A DNA stretch of 64,000 nt from an uncultured Oscillospiraceae bacterium (GTDB lineage Bacteria > Bacillota > Clostridia > Oscillospirales > Acutalibacteraceae): NCBI GenBank assembly GCA_900548305.1, contig URJZ01000001.1:296001-360000 (forward strand), written 5' to 3'. This document shows positions 27,368 through 36,542 of this stretch, one piece after another. Position 1 is the stretch's first letter. Every line of letters begins with the position of its first letter. The position numbers were made by a program, and so were the translations under genes. The notes below the pieces were generated by a model that was not told where the DNA came from, searched no databases, and saw only the letters and a program-made list of their open reading frames with translations.

Positions 27368-27997
27368 ATGAATGCTTCTAAAAAAATCGCGGCTCTCATA
27401 GGTGCAATTTTACTATCAGGCATGATCTTTACAGGATGTTCTAGTAACGGACAGGAAAACTCCCAAAGTTCTTCAACTTCTGTTTCCTCTGCAGCAGAAA
27501 GTATATCTTCTGATATTCAGTCTCAGTCAAATTCTGTATCTCAAGCAGAATCTAATACGCAGTCTGCCATAGTCGCTCCAAACAGCAGTACGTTTACCCA
27601 AAACAATACAGATTTTGACGAATATTTTTCTCAAAATCCGATTGCAGCAGCTCATAATGAAGAATCCGGTTCTGTTTATACTACCAACGACATGCTTCAG
27701 ATAGAAGAAAAATTTGCCGGTATTTGGGCAAAAGAAGTTGACCACGCTTATAAACTTTGTGAGCAAAATTTACCAAGCGATATATTCTCATCTGTGAAAT
27801 TAGAACATGAAGCATGGCTTTCTACTCAACATGCAGATCTTGCTGATATTCGTGCAGACGGTCAGCAAGCCGGCGGTACTTTAGGCTCTGTTCAAATTGC
27901 AACCGATTCCGCAGCTTACTATGAAAAAGAAGCAAAGAAACTGTATCAAGTTCTATATAAAAATAATATATCATATCAATATCAATTTGAAGAATAA
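27368..27997 (+). CDS. Lipoprotein of unknown function
   Basis: 209 residues. Signal peptide and lipobox FTGC give lipidated Cys24. A long Ser/Gln/Asn linker (about 25-80) leads to a helical domain (about 100-209) with EEKFAGIWAKEVDHAYKLCEQ and HEAWLSTQHADLADIRAD. That region looks like a lysozyme-inhibitor-LprI-like/DUF1311 helical hairpin, though the paired cysteines of that family are not present, so this is only a guess. gaaagga precedes the ATG. Monocistronic. Confidence 0.8.
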   Translation: MNASKKIAALIGAILLSGMIFTGCSSNGQENSQSSSTSVSSAAESISSDIQSQSNSVSQAESNTQSAIVAPNSSTFTQNNTDFDEYFSQNPIAAAHNEESGSVYTTNDMLQIEEKFAGIWAKEVDHAYKLCEQNLPSDIFSSVKLEHEAWLSTQHADLADIRADGQQAGGTLGSVQIATDSAAYYEKEAKKLYQVLYKNNISYQYQFEE

Positions 27998-28000
27998 ATC

Positions 28001-28029
28001 AAAGGCTGTGTTAATATAACACAGCCTTT
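28001..28029 (+). terminator. Terminator of the lipoprotein gene at 27368
   Basis: AAAGGCTGTGTT (28001-28012) pairs with AACACAGCCTTT (28018-28029), TTG following. Confidence 0.85.
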
Positions 28030-28079
28030 TGTTGTAGAAACCAGATTAACTTAAAATAAGATTCTTATAAAAGGAAGAA

Positions 28080-28253
28080 ATGAATATAAATATTCGAGAA
28101 ATAAATACAAAAAATCTCTCAAAGTATTTAATGTAGAATCAGATGCACAAAATAAGCATGAAATCTATACCGCAAAAGGAAAAAGACGGCTATGAGCAAA
28201 TTTTCTCACTTTTTGAAATAGCCAAAAATAAATATGCTCATTCTAAACTATGA
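28080..28253 (+). pseudogene. Frameshifted N-terminal remnant of a rubrerythrin
   Basis: Three overlapping frames read together give a rubrerythrin start. Frame from ATG 28080: INTKNLSK. Frame from 28121: VFNVESDAQNKHEIYTAKGK, matching the family stretch AFAGESQARNKYTYFASKAK. Frame from 28182: KDGYEQIFSLFEIAKNKYAHSKL, matching KEGYEQIAxIFEETAxNEKEHAKL, then TGA at 28251-28253 where a functional protein would continue. The frame changes fall at poly-A runs (around 28110-28123 and 28174-28184). The iron-binding Glu of ESQAR is kept, but the rest of the four-helix bundle and the rubredoxin domain are gone. An aaggaag ribosome site remains. Confidence 0.7.
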
Positions 28254-28364
28254 TTTAAATTATTAAGAAACGGTTATCCTAACATAGCTGATTCCAATAT
28301 TTAAATAAAGTTTTATTGATAAATGTTGTTCTTCCAACTGTTATCCAATTAAAAAATTTAATTA

Positions 28365-29609
28365 TTATACAGAATCATTATCAATCGGACGCCAACCGCA
28401 GGAACATGTTTTTGTCGCTTCATAACGTGTAATACTGCTTGTAACAATTTGGTAATTGTCATGTTCCTCGATAGAATGTCCATGGTTCGTATAGATTTCT
28501 ACATGAGTTTTCCATGATTCAAGTGCGGTATAATCTTTTCCATCTGAGAAGGACATTCCGCATTCACATATTACTTTTTCAAAATAGACTTGTTTTGCTA
28601 TTGTACCAAAATCATGGACATGTCCTGTTATTACACGTTCTCCACATTCAGAACAATATTTATATGCCAGACCTTTAAATCCAACTCCCCAACTAGATGT
28701 ACAACCGTCTGCCGCTTGGTGAAGAAATAAATCATTTTGAGTCCGGAAAAACATCGGTGCTTCTCCATTATATCCGTGTATACGACACTCTGCTCCATAA
28801 TCCATAATTCCGCTATTCTCAGGACTTACATCTATCCATATATGTATATGCGGTGTTTCTGGCTGAGGCGGCACAGGATTTGTATTACCTGCGTTAGTAT
28901 TCCCTACATTAGTACTTCCGCCTGTATTCGTATGATCTGTGTTACTTTGGACATTATTATTTATTTGAGTATCTTTATAAATATTATTTGTATTACTGTT
29001 ATATATTGTACCTCCTGAAGTTATAGCTTCTTCATTCTGTATTTCTCTTTTTTCCGCTTTGTCATTTACAATTATCTTACAGGTTGCCTTTGCACCGCCT
29101 GCCTTTGCAGTAGCTGTTACGGTTGCCTCACCGTTAGTTAATGCTGTAATATTACCATTTTCTATTTTTAATATCTCTGCATTATCTGTTGTAAATTCCA
29201 ACTCTTTTGTAGTAGCATTTTCAGGCATAATAATCAAATCAAGAGTAAATGAATTTTCAGGGTGGACTGTCTTTTCAGTAACGGTAAATATAAGTTCTGT
29301 TACAGGAACAAATTCTTCTGTTTGTTCTAAAGGAAGCACTAAGTTTTCTCCTTCATAAATGCCATTCTCTTTGAGGGTATACACTTGGCTAAGATCAACT
29401 CCGTAGCGATCTACCACTTTGTCAGAATTTCCGTCGTTATCTGTATCATAAGTATATATACCTAAACTGGCACTGGTTTCGGAAGTAACAATACTTGAGG
29501 TAAAGTTACTTGCAACAGATTTTTCATCATCGCCACATGCAGTGAGGAAGATAAGAGATATACTTACCAATATTGCTGTACATATCACAATCATTTTTGT
29601 TTTTTTCAT
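28365..29609 (-). CDS. Lipoprotein with Ig-like (Big_2) domain and Cys-rich C-terminus
   Basis: 414 residues. Lipobox LTAC gives lipidated Cys25. Then a YDTDNDGNSDKVVDRYGVDL stretch like a thrombospondin type 3/calcium-binding loop (about 52-75), a bacterial Ig-like Big_2 domain (about 100-180: ENATTKELEFTTDNAEILKIENG, GEATVTATAKAGGAKATC), an Asn/Thr/Gly-rich linker (about 190-250) and a C-terminal module with CSECGE, CECGMSF and CSCGW pairs. The His- and Cys-rich part might bind zinc. Cell-surface protein, role unknown. Its strand is shared with gyrA but it lies after the gyrA terminator. Confidence 0.78.
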   Translation of the reverse strand: MKKTKMIVICTAILVSISLIFLTACGDDEKSVASNFTSSIVTSETSASLGIYTYDTDNDGNSDKVVDRYGVDLSQVYTLKENGIYEGENLVLPLEQTEEFVPVTELIFTVTEKTVHPENSFTLDLIIMPENATTKELEFTTDNAEILKIENGNITALTNGEATVTATAKAGGAKATCKIIVNDKAEKREIQNEEAITSGGTIYNSNTNNIYKDTQINNNVQSNTDHTNTGGSTNVGNTNAGNTNPVPPQPETPHIHIWIDVSPENSGIMDYGAECRIHGYNGEAPMFFRTQNDLFLHQAADGCTSSWGVGFKGLAYKYCSECGERVITGHVHDFGTIAKQVYFEKVICECGMSFSDGKDYTALESWKTHVEIYTNHGHSIEEHDNYQIVTSSITRYEATKTCSCGWRPIDNDSV

Positions 29610-29708
29610 AATCTAATCTCTCCTTTCTTCATTTGTATTATATACTATATTTTTTTGAATATCTATATCGAATGTAAACAAGAATATTATCATATAAATA
29701 TGAAATCA

Positions 29709-29743
29709 AAAAAGGTATCATCCTGTATAGATGATACCTTTTT
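29709..29743 (-). terminator. Terminator of the dnaA-gyrA operon
   Basis: AAAAAGGTATCAT (29709-29721) pairs with ATGATACCTTTTT (29731-29743), directly downstream of the gyrA stop. Confidence 0.9.
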
Positions 29744-29744
29744 C

Positions 29745-32297
29745 TTAAGATTCTTCAGATGACTCTTGTTGATTTACAGTTTCTTCATTACCCTCATTTT
29801 CATCAGGTACTTCATCTTGACCGTCATCTTCTATTTCTACATCTTTGCTGGTTTCTTCTTCGTCGTGCGGCGCTCTTGCAATGGTAACAACTTTACTTTC
29901 TACACCGTCTACGCGCATTACTCGTACGCCCTTACTTGGACGAGAACATTCACGAATGGAACTAGCCTCAATACGGATGATAACACCGTCAGAAGATATC
30001 ATAATAATATCTTCATCCAGATTTACTGCTTTCACAGAAGCAACATCTCCATATTTATCTACATGATAGTTGATTAGACCTTTACCACCTCTGGTTTGTG
30101 TACGATAATCACTTGCAGGAGACAATCTGCCATAACCTGTTTCAGATACAGTTAATACCAAACCGCCTTCATGCAGAACACACATACCTGCTACTAAATC
30201 CTCTTCTTTTAAGGTCAATGCCTTCACGCCACGAGCAGTTCTACCCATTGCGCGTACGTCTGTTTCCTTAAAGCGAATAGACATACCTTTTTTAGTAGCA
30301 ACCAATAATTCTTGATTTCCATCTGTTACATTTACCCAAGCAAGTTCGTCACCTTCATCAAGGTCAATGGCAATGACACCGCCTTTTCGTGCAGTATTAT
30401 ATGCCAATAAGTTAGTACGTTTAATAATACCATGACGGGTTACCATAACAAGGTAGCTATCCTCATCAAATTCAGGAACACGAATAATAGAAGTAACACG
30501 TTCGTCTGACGCAATTGGAAGTAAGTTTGCAATATTCATACCTTTGCTTGTACGGGAACCTTCCGGAACCTCATAACATTTTAAACGGTATACTCTTCCC
30601 AAATTAGTGAAGAACATCACATAATCATGGCTGTTAATTACAAACATTTCTGTCGGCACATCTTCATCACGGGTAGTCATACCTGTTATTCCTCTGCCAC
30701 CACGATTCTGGGTTTTGTAAGTATCCATTTTTTGACGTTTTACATAACCAAAATTGGTCATTGTAAAGATACATTCTTCCCTAGGTATTAAATCTTCAAT
30801 ATCTACTTCACCGCTGACTGCAGCAATTTCTGTACGGCGTTCATCATTAAATTTAGCTTTTACAGCTATTGCTTCATCTTTTACAAGTTCTAATAAACGT
30901 GATTCATTTTCCAAAATTTCTCTAAAATCTGCAATTTTAATACCCAAAGCAGCCAATTCATCTTCTATTTTTTGACGTTCCAGACCGGTTAACTGTCCCA
31001 AACGCATTTGAACAATTGCATTTGCTTGTATATCATCTAATCCAAAACGTTCCATTAAGGTTGCTTTACCTTCCGGAATAGATTTTGCACTGCGCAAAAT
31101 CGCAATTACTTCATCAATAAAATCAAGTGCAACACGCAAACCTTCCAAAATATGTGCACGTTCTTCTGCTTTTCTTAAATCAAAGCGAGTACGTCTTGTT
31201 ACAACATCTTTTTGAAATTTAATATATTCACTAAGCATTTCAGCCAATGTAAGTGTTTTGGGTTCTCCATTTACAATGGCCAACATTATTACACCAAATG
31301 TTGTTTGCATTTGTGTAAAAGAATACAACTGATTCAATACAATTTGCGGAGAAGCATCACGTTTGATATCAATTACCATATGCATACCATTTCTGTCAGA
31401 ATGGTCTTCTACATTGGAAATCCCTTCAATTCTCTTTTCTTTTACCAAATCTGCAATATTTTCAATCAGTCTTGCTTTGTTTACCTGATACGGTAACTCT
31501 GATACGATAATTTTAAAGCGGCCATTTTTTTCTTCTACAATTTCCGCACGTGCACGAACAATAACTTTTCCTCTTCCTGTAGCATAAGCAGAACGAATAC
31601 CGCTGCGTCCCATAATAATGCCACCTGTTGGAAAATCGGGGCCTTTAATATGTTCCATTAAACCTTCCAAAGAAATCTCCGGATTATCAATCATGGCACA
31701 CATTCCATCTATAACCTCTCCCATATTATGAGGAGGAATATTGGTTGCCATACCAACAGCAATACCGGTAGAACCGTTTACCAACAAGTTTGGAAATCGT
31801 GATGGCAAAACGTCAGGTTCCTGCAAACGGTCATCGTAGTTAGAACGGAAATCTACTGTTTCTTTTTCAATATCCGCTACCATTTCCATGGATGTTTTGC
31901 TCATTCTTGCTTCTGTATAACGATAAGCAGCAGGAGGGTCTCCATCAACAGAACCAAAGTTTCCGTGTCCGTCCACAAGCATATAACGCATAGAAAAATC
32001 TTGTGCCAAACGTACCAATGCATCATAAACAGAGGCATCACCATGCGGATGGTATCTACCCAATACAGAACCAACTGTATCAGCACATTTACGGTAAGCT
32101 TTGTCCGGATACAAATTATTTTCAAACATGGTATATAGAATTCTTCTGTGAACCGGTTTTAGTCCATCTCGAACATCCGGCAACGCGCGGGAAACAATAA
32201 CTGACATGGAATAGTCCAAAAAAGACTTTTTCATTTCACGTTCAATATCAACATTTATAATTTTTTCCTGTGCTTGTAGTTCTTGATTTTCTTCCAT
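29745..32297 (-). CDS. gyrA: DNA gyrase subunit A
   Basis: 850 residues. Breakage-reunion domain with catalytic Tyr127 (AAYRYTEARM), then the six-bladed C-terminal domain. The GyrA box appears as QNRGGRG in the first blade, with a second similar QTRGGKG later; a long acidic tail (about 820-850) follows. In the quinolone-determining region the sequence is HPHGDASVYD: Ala88 stands where E. coli has Ser83, and Asp92 matches Asp87. It introduces negative supercoils with GyrB. Its ATG follows the stop of the YcxB-like gene with no gap, so it is translated as part of that operon. Confidence 0.97.
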   Translation of the reverse strand: MEENQELQAQEKIINVDIEREMKKSFLDYSMSVIVSRALPDVRDGLKPVHRRILYTMFENNLYPDKAYRKCADTVGSVLGRYHPHGDASVYDALVRLAQDFSMRYMLVDGHGNFGSVDGDPPAAYRYTEARMSKTSMEMVADIEKETVDFRSNYDDRLQEPDVLPSRFPNLLVNGSTGIAVGMATNIPPHNMGEVIDGMCAMIDNPEISLEGLMEHIKGPDFPTGGIIMGRSGIRSAYATGRGKVIVRARAEIVEEKNGRFKIIVSELPYQVNKARLIENIADLVKEKRIEGISNVEDHSDRNGMHMVIDIKRDASPQIVLNQLYSFTQMQTTFGVIMLAIVNGEPKTLTLAEMLSEYIKFQKDVVTRRTRFDLRKAEERAHILEGLRVALDFIDEVIAILRSAKSIPEGKATLMERFGLDDIQANAIVQMRLGQLTGLERQKIEDELAALGIKIADFREILENESRLLELVKDEAIAVKAKFNDERRTEIAAVSGEVDIEDLIPREECIFTMTNFGYVKRQKMDTYKTQNRGGRGITGMTTRDEDVPTEMFVINSHDYVMFFTNLGRVYRLKCYEVPEGSRTSKGMNIANLLPIASDERVTSIIRVPEFDEDSYLVMVTRHGIIKRTNLLAYNTARKGGVIAIDLDEGDELAWVNVTDGNQELLVATKKGMSIRFKETDVRAMGRTARGVKALTLKEEDLVAGMCVLHEGGLVLTVSETGYGRLSPASDYRTQTRGGKGLINYHVDKYGDVASVKAVNLDEDIIMISSDGVIIRIEASSIRECSRPSKGVRVMRVDGVESKVVTIARAPHDEEETSKDVEIEDDGQDEVPDENEGNEETVNQQESSEES

Positions 32298-32843
32298 TTA
32301 TCGGACACCTTCTCGCTTAAATTTTTCTTTTATCTGTGTTTCTAAACAATGGTTTATAAAAGTACAATCTTCCGGAGTAATTGCACGTTTTGGTAAATAT
32401 TTTACTTGGTCGATTCCTATTTTTATTATATAAATTTTATTTGTTTCTACTACTTCATAAAGCATGTGATACGGCACGGTAGCTTTATAATTTTCTAAGT
32501 CAAATTTCATCTCTGTTTCATAAAAAAACAATAGTTCTGACTGACACTTTTCCTTATTTACATAGACGTTTATTTGCTTCCTCATCAAGTAAGGATGTAA
32601 TGTATCGTAATATAAACCAACTGCCAAACCTGCAAAAACAATCAACAGATAAATGATTCTTTGAAAAACAGAAGTTGTAAGAAAGATAGCCCCTATCAGA
32701 CCGAATATTACCATAACAAGTCCAATCAAACGACAACACCATCGTTCTATTTTATTATCTTGATCTTTGATTGCAGCAATTGCAAACTGATACAAATCAT
32801 CTTTTGTTACAAGATAATTTGCTATAACCTGCTTTTGCTCCAT
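32298..32843 (-). CDS. YcxB-like membrane protein, copy 3 (next to gyrA)
   Basis: 181 residues. Two adjacent membrane helices (about 38-83) with a short outside loop, then a cytosolic YcxB-like domain: VNKEKCQSELLFFYETEMKF, the pattern VPYHMLYEVVETNKIYIIKI and the family ending KYLPKRAITPEDCTFINHCLE. The best match to YcxB of the three. Function of the YcxB family is unknown. The stop abuts the gyrA start directly, so gyrA cannot be transcribed apart from it unless by an internal promoter. Confidence 0.75.
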   Translation of the reverse strand: MEQKQVIANYLVTKDDLYQFAIAAIKDQDNKIERWCCRLIGLVMVIFGLIGAIFLTTSVFQRIIYLLIVFAGLAVGLYYDTLHPYLMRKQINVYVNKEKCQSELLFFYETEMKFDLENYKATVPYHMLYEVVETNKIYIIKIGIDQVKYLPKRAITPEDCTFINHCLETQIKEKFKREGVR

Positions 32844-32894
32844 ATAGGTTTATCCTTCCTTTTTTTCCACAACTTTTAAAAAAATTGTGGAAAA

Positions 32895-33458
32895 TTATTT
32901 TACTTTTTTATGTTTAAATATCAATACCTTTTCTAAAAAAGAGGATAGTTTATTCTGTTGCTCATTTGAAAGATTTTTTTTCTCAATTAAAAGAAGAGGA
33001 CGTTGCTCACCGCCTAAAATAATAAACATATTTTTTGTTTCCAAACTACGGTCTACTTCTGTCCAATATTCTCTAATAATTTCTTTTTCGTTTTGTATTT
33101 CAAAAAAACTTTTGAAAAAGGCAACTGAAAAAGTTAGAGCCATCATCTGGTTGGAATCAAAAATTTTTGCACCGCGTCCTTTTATAATACTCGGCCAAGC
33201 AATCATAAAAAAGAGAGCCAGAAGAATAAAAAAACAAATGGCAATTGTCGGCATAACAATGCCGGAAAAGAATGTATGATAAAGCGGCAATACAGACGCT
33301 GATAAAACTGCTAAAGATATACAAATTCCTGCCTTTACAATAGGCAAATGAATTGGAGAAATGGTACTGTGAGCAATAAAATAAGCATCTGCAAAAGAAT
33401 TCCTCTCTACTGCTAAGTGATCAAATTCCAACTCGGGAGTGTTGTCTTCTGTTCTCAA
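32895..33458 (-). CDS. YcxB-like membrane protein, copy 2
   Basis: 187 residues. Charged N-terminus, two membrane helices (about 40-90), then a C-terminal domain with SFFEIQNEKEIIREYWTEVDRSLETKNMFIILGGEQRPLLLIEKKNLS, the weakly conserved YcxB core (Y...V....T....I..........KK.LS). Paralogue of the genes at 32298 and 33474. Separated from them by 51 and 15 bases; probably one transcript. Confidence 0.65.
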   Translation of the reverse strand: MRTEDNTPELEFDHLAVERNSFADAYFIAHSTISPIHLPIVKAGICISLAVLSASVLPLYHTFFSGIVMPTIAICFFILLALFFMIAWPSIIKGRGAKIFDSNQMMALTFSVAFFKSFFEIQNEKEIIREYWTEVDRSLETKNMFIILGGEQRPLLLIEKKNLSNEQQNKLSSFLEKVLIFKHKKVK

Positions 33459-33473
33459 AATAAACTCCCCCTC

Positions 33474-34148
33474 TTATGCAGCTTGTATGGTACCGGATAA
33501 AATAATAGCTTCCACATCTGGTAAAACAGAGGGTTCAATGCAACGCATTGGCAAAATAGTAATATGAGTCGAATCTGTCTGCAATACAAATAAATGGTTG
33601 GTTTTGCGACATTTTACCGTACCATCCAATGGAATAATCCACTTTTGCTCTGCCTTACCCATTTCAATTAAGGAAGGATAAATTTCCATTTGTACTTCTT
33701 CTCCGCTGGTTAATCTTTTTGCATTTTTTTTAATATTGTACCAAGCTGCCGGCCATATTACAGCTGCCAATACAAGACACAATATTGCAAAAATTAATGT
33801 TAACCAATTCATTTGGATTGCAAACATAGCAAAAAAGACACCTGACATAATGCAAGAAATTATACTTTCAGCAATCAATCTTTTTTGCGCACTTTTATAA
33901 CTTTTTGAAGAACGCAGTGCATCGTAAATTTCATCTTCTTTTAAAACATAATTTAATTTAATACCTGCAAAATTATCTTCAAATTCTTCTGCATCTTCAT
34001 CAGGAACCAATTCTGCTTCTGAACCGTCCCACTCTATTTCTATTACTCCATCTTCCAATTCTTCTTCCACTTCTTTGATATCTGCTTCTTCTTGCAAATA
34101 TTCTTCCTCATCTTGGATACTTCGAGGTGGAGTGTCACCTTTATTCAT
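33474..34148 (-). CDS. YcxB-like membrane protein, copy 1 (with acidic N-terminus)
   Basis: 224 residues. A strongly acidic N-terminal 60 residues (Asp/Glu-rich, EEELEDGVIEIEWDGSEAEL) is peculiar to this copy. Then EDEIYDALRSSKSYKSAQKRL, two membrane helices (about 95-135), and a YcxB-like C-terminal strand set: KWIIPLDGTVKCRKTNHLFV, HITILPMRCI. Lies between gyrB (28 bases downstream end to start) and copy 2. Function unknown. Confidence 0.65.
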   Translation of the reverse strand: MNKGDTPPRSIQDEEEYLQEEADIKEVEEELEDGVIEIEWDGSEAELVPDEDAEEFEDNFAGIKLNYVLKEDEIYDALRSSKSYKSAQKRLIAESIISCIMSGVFFAMFAIQMNWLTLIFAILCLVLAAVIWPAAWYNIKKNAKRLTSGEEVQMEIYPSLIEMGKAEQKWIIPLDGTVKCRKTNHLFVLQTDSTHITILPMRCIEPSVLPDVEAIILSGTIQAA

Positions 34149-34176
34149 TTCCTATTACCATACCTTTCTATTAAAA

Positions 34177-36117
34177 TTATACATCTAAATTTTGTACATA
34201 TTTTGCATTACGTTCAATAAATTCTCTTCTTGGCTCTACTTTGTCACCCATTAAAATTGTAAAAATTTCATCTGCCATTGCGGCATCTTCCATTTCTACA
34301 CGCAGCATAATACGAGTTTTTGGATTCATAGTAGTTTCCCATAATTGTTCTGAGTCCATTTCACCAAGACCTTTATAACGCTGAATGTCTAAATTACCAC
34401 CAAGTTCCTTCATTATTTTATCTCTTTCTTGGTCGGAATAAGCATAATAATGTGTTTTACCTTTTGTTAAACGATATAATGGCGGCTGAGCAATATAAAT
34501 ATTTCCGTTTTCAATCAATGGACGCATAAAACGGAAGAAAAATGTAAGCAGCAAAGTACGAATGTGAGAACCGTCAACGTCAGCATCGGCCATAATAATT
34601 ACTTTTCCGTAACGAAGTTTTTCCAAATCAAATTCTTCACCAATGCCGCAGCCCAAAGCAGTTACAACCGGCATTAATTTTTCGTTTCCGTATACTTTAT
34701 CAAGCCTTGCTTTTTCAACGTTCAGCATTTTACCCCAAAGCGGTAAAATAGCCTGAATTCTTCTATCTCTTCCGCCTTTTGCGGAACCTCCCGCAGAGTC
34801 ACCCTCTACAATATAGAGTTCAGATTCTTCCGGATTTTTTGACTGACAGTCTGCCAATTTTCCCGGAAGTGCTGCAGATTCCAAAGCGGATTTACGCCGA
34901 ACCATATCTTTTGCTTTTCTAGCAGCTTCTCTGGCACGGGAAGCTGCTAAAGCTTTATCAAAAATAGCACGGGCAGTTGCAGGATTTTCTTCCAAATAAG
35001 TTGAAAGTTTGTCATTCACCATATTGCTGACAAGCCCGCTTATTTCTGTATTACCCAATTTTGATTTTGTTTGTCCCTCAAATTGTGCATCTTTTACTTT
35101 AATACTGATAACAACAGTCAAACCTTCCCTGACGTCATCTCCTGTCAGATTTTTGTCGCTGTCTTTCAGCAAATTATATTTTCTGGCGTAATCATTCATA
35201 ACACGGGTCAAACTACGCTTAAAACCTTCTTCATGGGTACCGCCGTCTGTAGTATGAATATTGTTAGCAAAGGATAAAATCAATTCATTATAACTGTCGT
35301 TATACTGCATTGCAACTTCTGCTGTTGCTTGGTCGTCATCTGCAACTGTAGAAAAATGAATAATATCCGGATGTACCAATTCAACTGCTTTCTTTTTATT
35401 TAAATACTCTACAAAGCTGCTAATTCCGCCTTCATAACAGAAATTTTCACATATGATATTATCCGGATCTCTTTCATCGCTGATTTGAATATGAATACCG
35501 GCATTTAAAAATGCTTGTTCGCGCAGACGAGTTTTTAATATTTCAAAATCAAATTCTGTTGTTTCTTTAAAAATCTCCGCATCCGGTTTAAATCGTACCA
35601 GTGTACCGGTTTTCTCTGTTTTTCCTACAATTTCCAAATTTGTTTTAATATTGCCGCGCTCGAATCTTTGAGTATAAATATCGCCGTCTTTATAAATTTC
35701 AATTTCCAGCCATTCTGAAAGTGCATTTACTACAGAGGCACCTACACCATGCAAACCACCGGAAACTTTATAACCGCCACCGCCAAATTTACCACCTGCA
35801 TGTAGTACTGTATACACAACGGTTGCAGCAGGAATTCCCATTTTAGGATGTTTTCCTACAGGAATACCACGGCCGTTATCAATAACACAAATAATATTAT
35901 CAGGCAATATTTTTACTTCAATTTTATCACAAAATCCTGCTAAAGCTTCGTCAATACCATTATCTACAATTTCATAAACAAGATGATGCAGACCGCGGGG
36001 ACCTGTCGAACCTATGTACATACCCGGTCTTTTACGTACTGCTTCTAATCCTTCTAAAACTTGTATCTGGTCCGCTTCATAATTTTCAGCAGGCTGATTC
36101 ATTTCAGTAAACTCCAA
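34177..36117 (-). CDS. gyrB: DNA gyrase subunit B
   Basis: 646 residues. GHKL ATPase domain with VRKRPGMYIGSTG, IVDNGIDEALAGF and VIDNGRGIPVG; TOPRIM with YIVEGDSAGGSAKGGRDR and MADADVDGSHIRTLLL; C-terminal QRYKGLGEMDSEQLWETTM. The frame extends to ATG 36141, but ggaggg at 36123-36128 is spaced 6 bases before a TTG at 36117 (MEFTEMNQPAENYEAD), making TTG the likely start. Gyrase B supplies the ATPase that drives supercoiling with GyrA, here separated from it by three membrane-protein genes. Confidence 0.96.
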   Translation of the reverse strand: MEFTEMNQPAENYEADQIQVLEGLEAVRKRPGMYIGSTGPRGLHHLVYEIVDNGIDEALAGFCDKIEVKILPDNIICVIDNGRGIPVGKHPKMGIPAATVVYTVLHAGGKFGGGGYKVSGGLHGVGASVVNALSEWLEIEIYKDGDIYTQRFERGNIKTNLEIVGKTEKTGTLVRFKPDAEIFKETTEFDFEILKTRLREQAFLNAGIHIQISDERDPDNIICENFCYEGGISSFVEYLNKKKAVELVHPDIIHFSTVADDDQATAEVAMQYNDSYNELILSFANNIHTTDGGTHEEGFKRSLTRVMNDYARKYNLLKDSDKNLTGDDVREGLTVVISIKVKDAQFEGQTKSKLGNTEISGLVSNMVNDKLSTYLEENPATARAIFDKALAASRAREAARKAKDMVRRKSALESAALPGKLADCQSKNPEESELYIVEGDSAGGSAKGGRDRRIQAILPLWGKMLNVEKARLDKVYGNEKLMPVVTALGCGIGEEFDLEKLRYGKVIIMADADVDGSHIRTLLLTFFFRFMRPLIENGNIYIAQPPLYRLTKGKTHYYAYSDQERDKIMKELGGNLDIQRYKGLGEMDSEQLWETTMNPKTRIMLRVEMEDAAMADEIFTILMGDKVEPRREFIERNAKYVQNLDV

Positions 36118-36150
36118 GTTTAACCCTCCATTTTTATACAAAATGTATTT

Positions 36151-36504
36151 TTATTTTTTAAATCTTGTTGTTCTGGTAGAATATTTCATATTTTCCGGTT
36201 TTACATATCGTATAACAAGCGGAAGCATAACAATAACAGCAATAATACCAACTAACATAACCCCTGCCATATATAAAAAGTTGATATCCGGCTTAAAAAT
36301 ATACAAACAGACGTTCACCAAAAGTACAATAATTACCACTGTGGCAATTAAAATACTAAAAGGTGTTTCCAACGTCACTTTAAACTTCTGCTTACATTTT
36401 GGACATTGAACATCTTCTTGCCCTTTGCTTTTCATCACTTCTTTATAACTAAAATGTTGACCACAATATGGACAAACAGGAAGTGCTAATGGAGCTTGTT
36501 TCAT
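36151..36504 (-). CDS. Zinc-ribbon protein with two membrane helices (small form)
   Basis: 117 residues. N-terminal zinc ribbon CPYC (11-14) and CPKC (34-37), then two hydrophobic helices (about 49-70 and 76-98) and a basic tail. This is the CxxC-about-20-CxxC membrane family (TIGR04104-like). The N-terminus with the ribbon should face the cytosol. A paralogue lies just upstream at 36543. Function unknown; placed between remB and gyrB. Confidence 0.7.
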   Translation of the reverse strand: MKQAPLALPVCPYCGQHFSYKEVMKSKGQEDVQCPKCKQKFKVTLETPFSILIATVVIIVLLVNVCLYIFKPDINFLYMAGVMLVGIIAVIVMLPLVIRYVKPENMKYSTRTTRFKK

Positions 36505-36542
36505 AAATAAATTTCTCCTTTCGGTAAAACAAAATCAGAACA

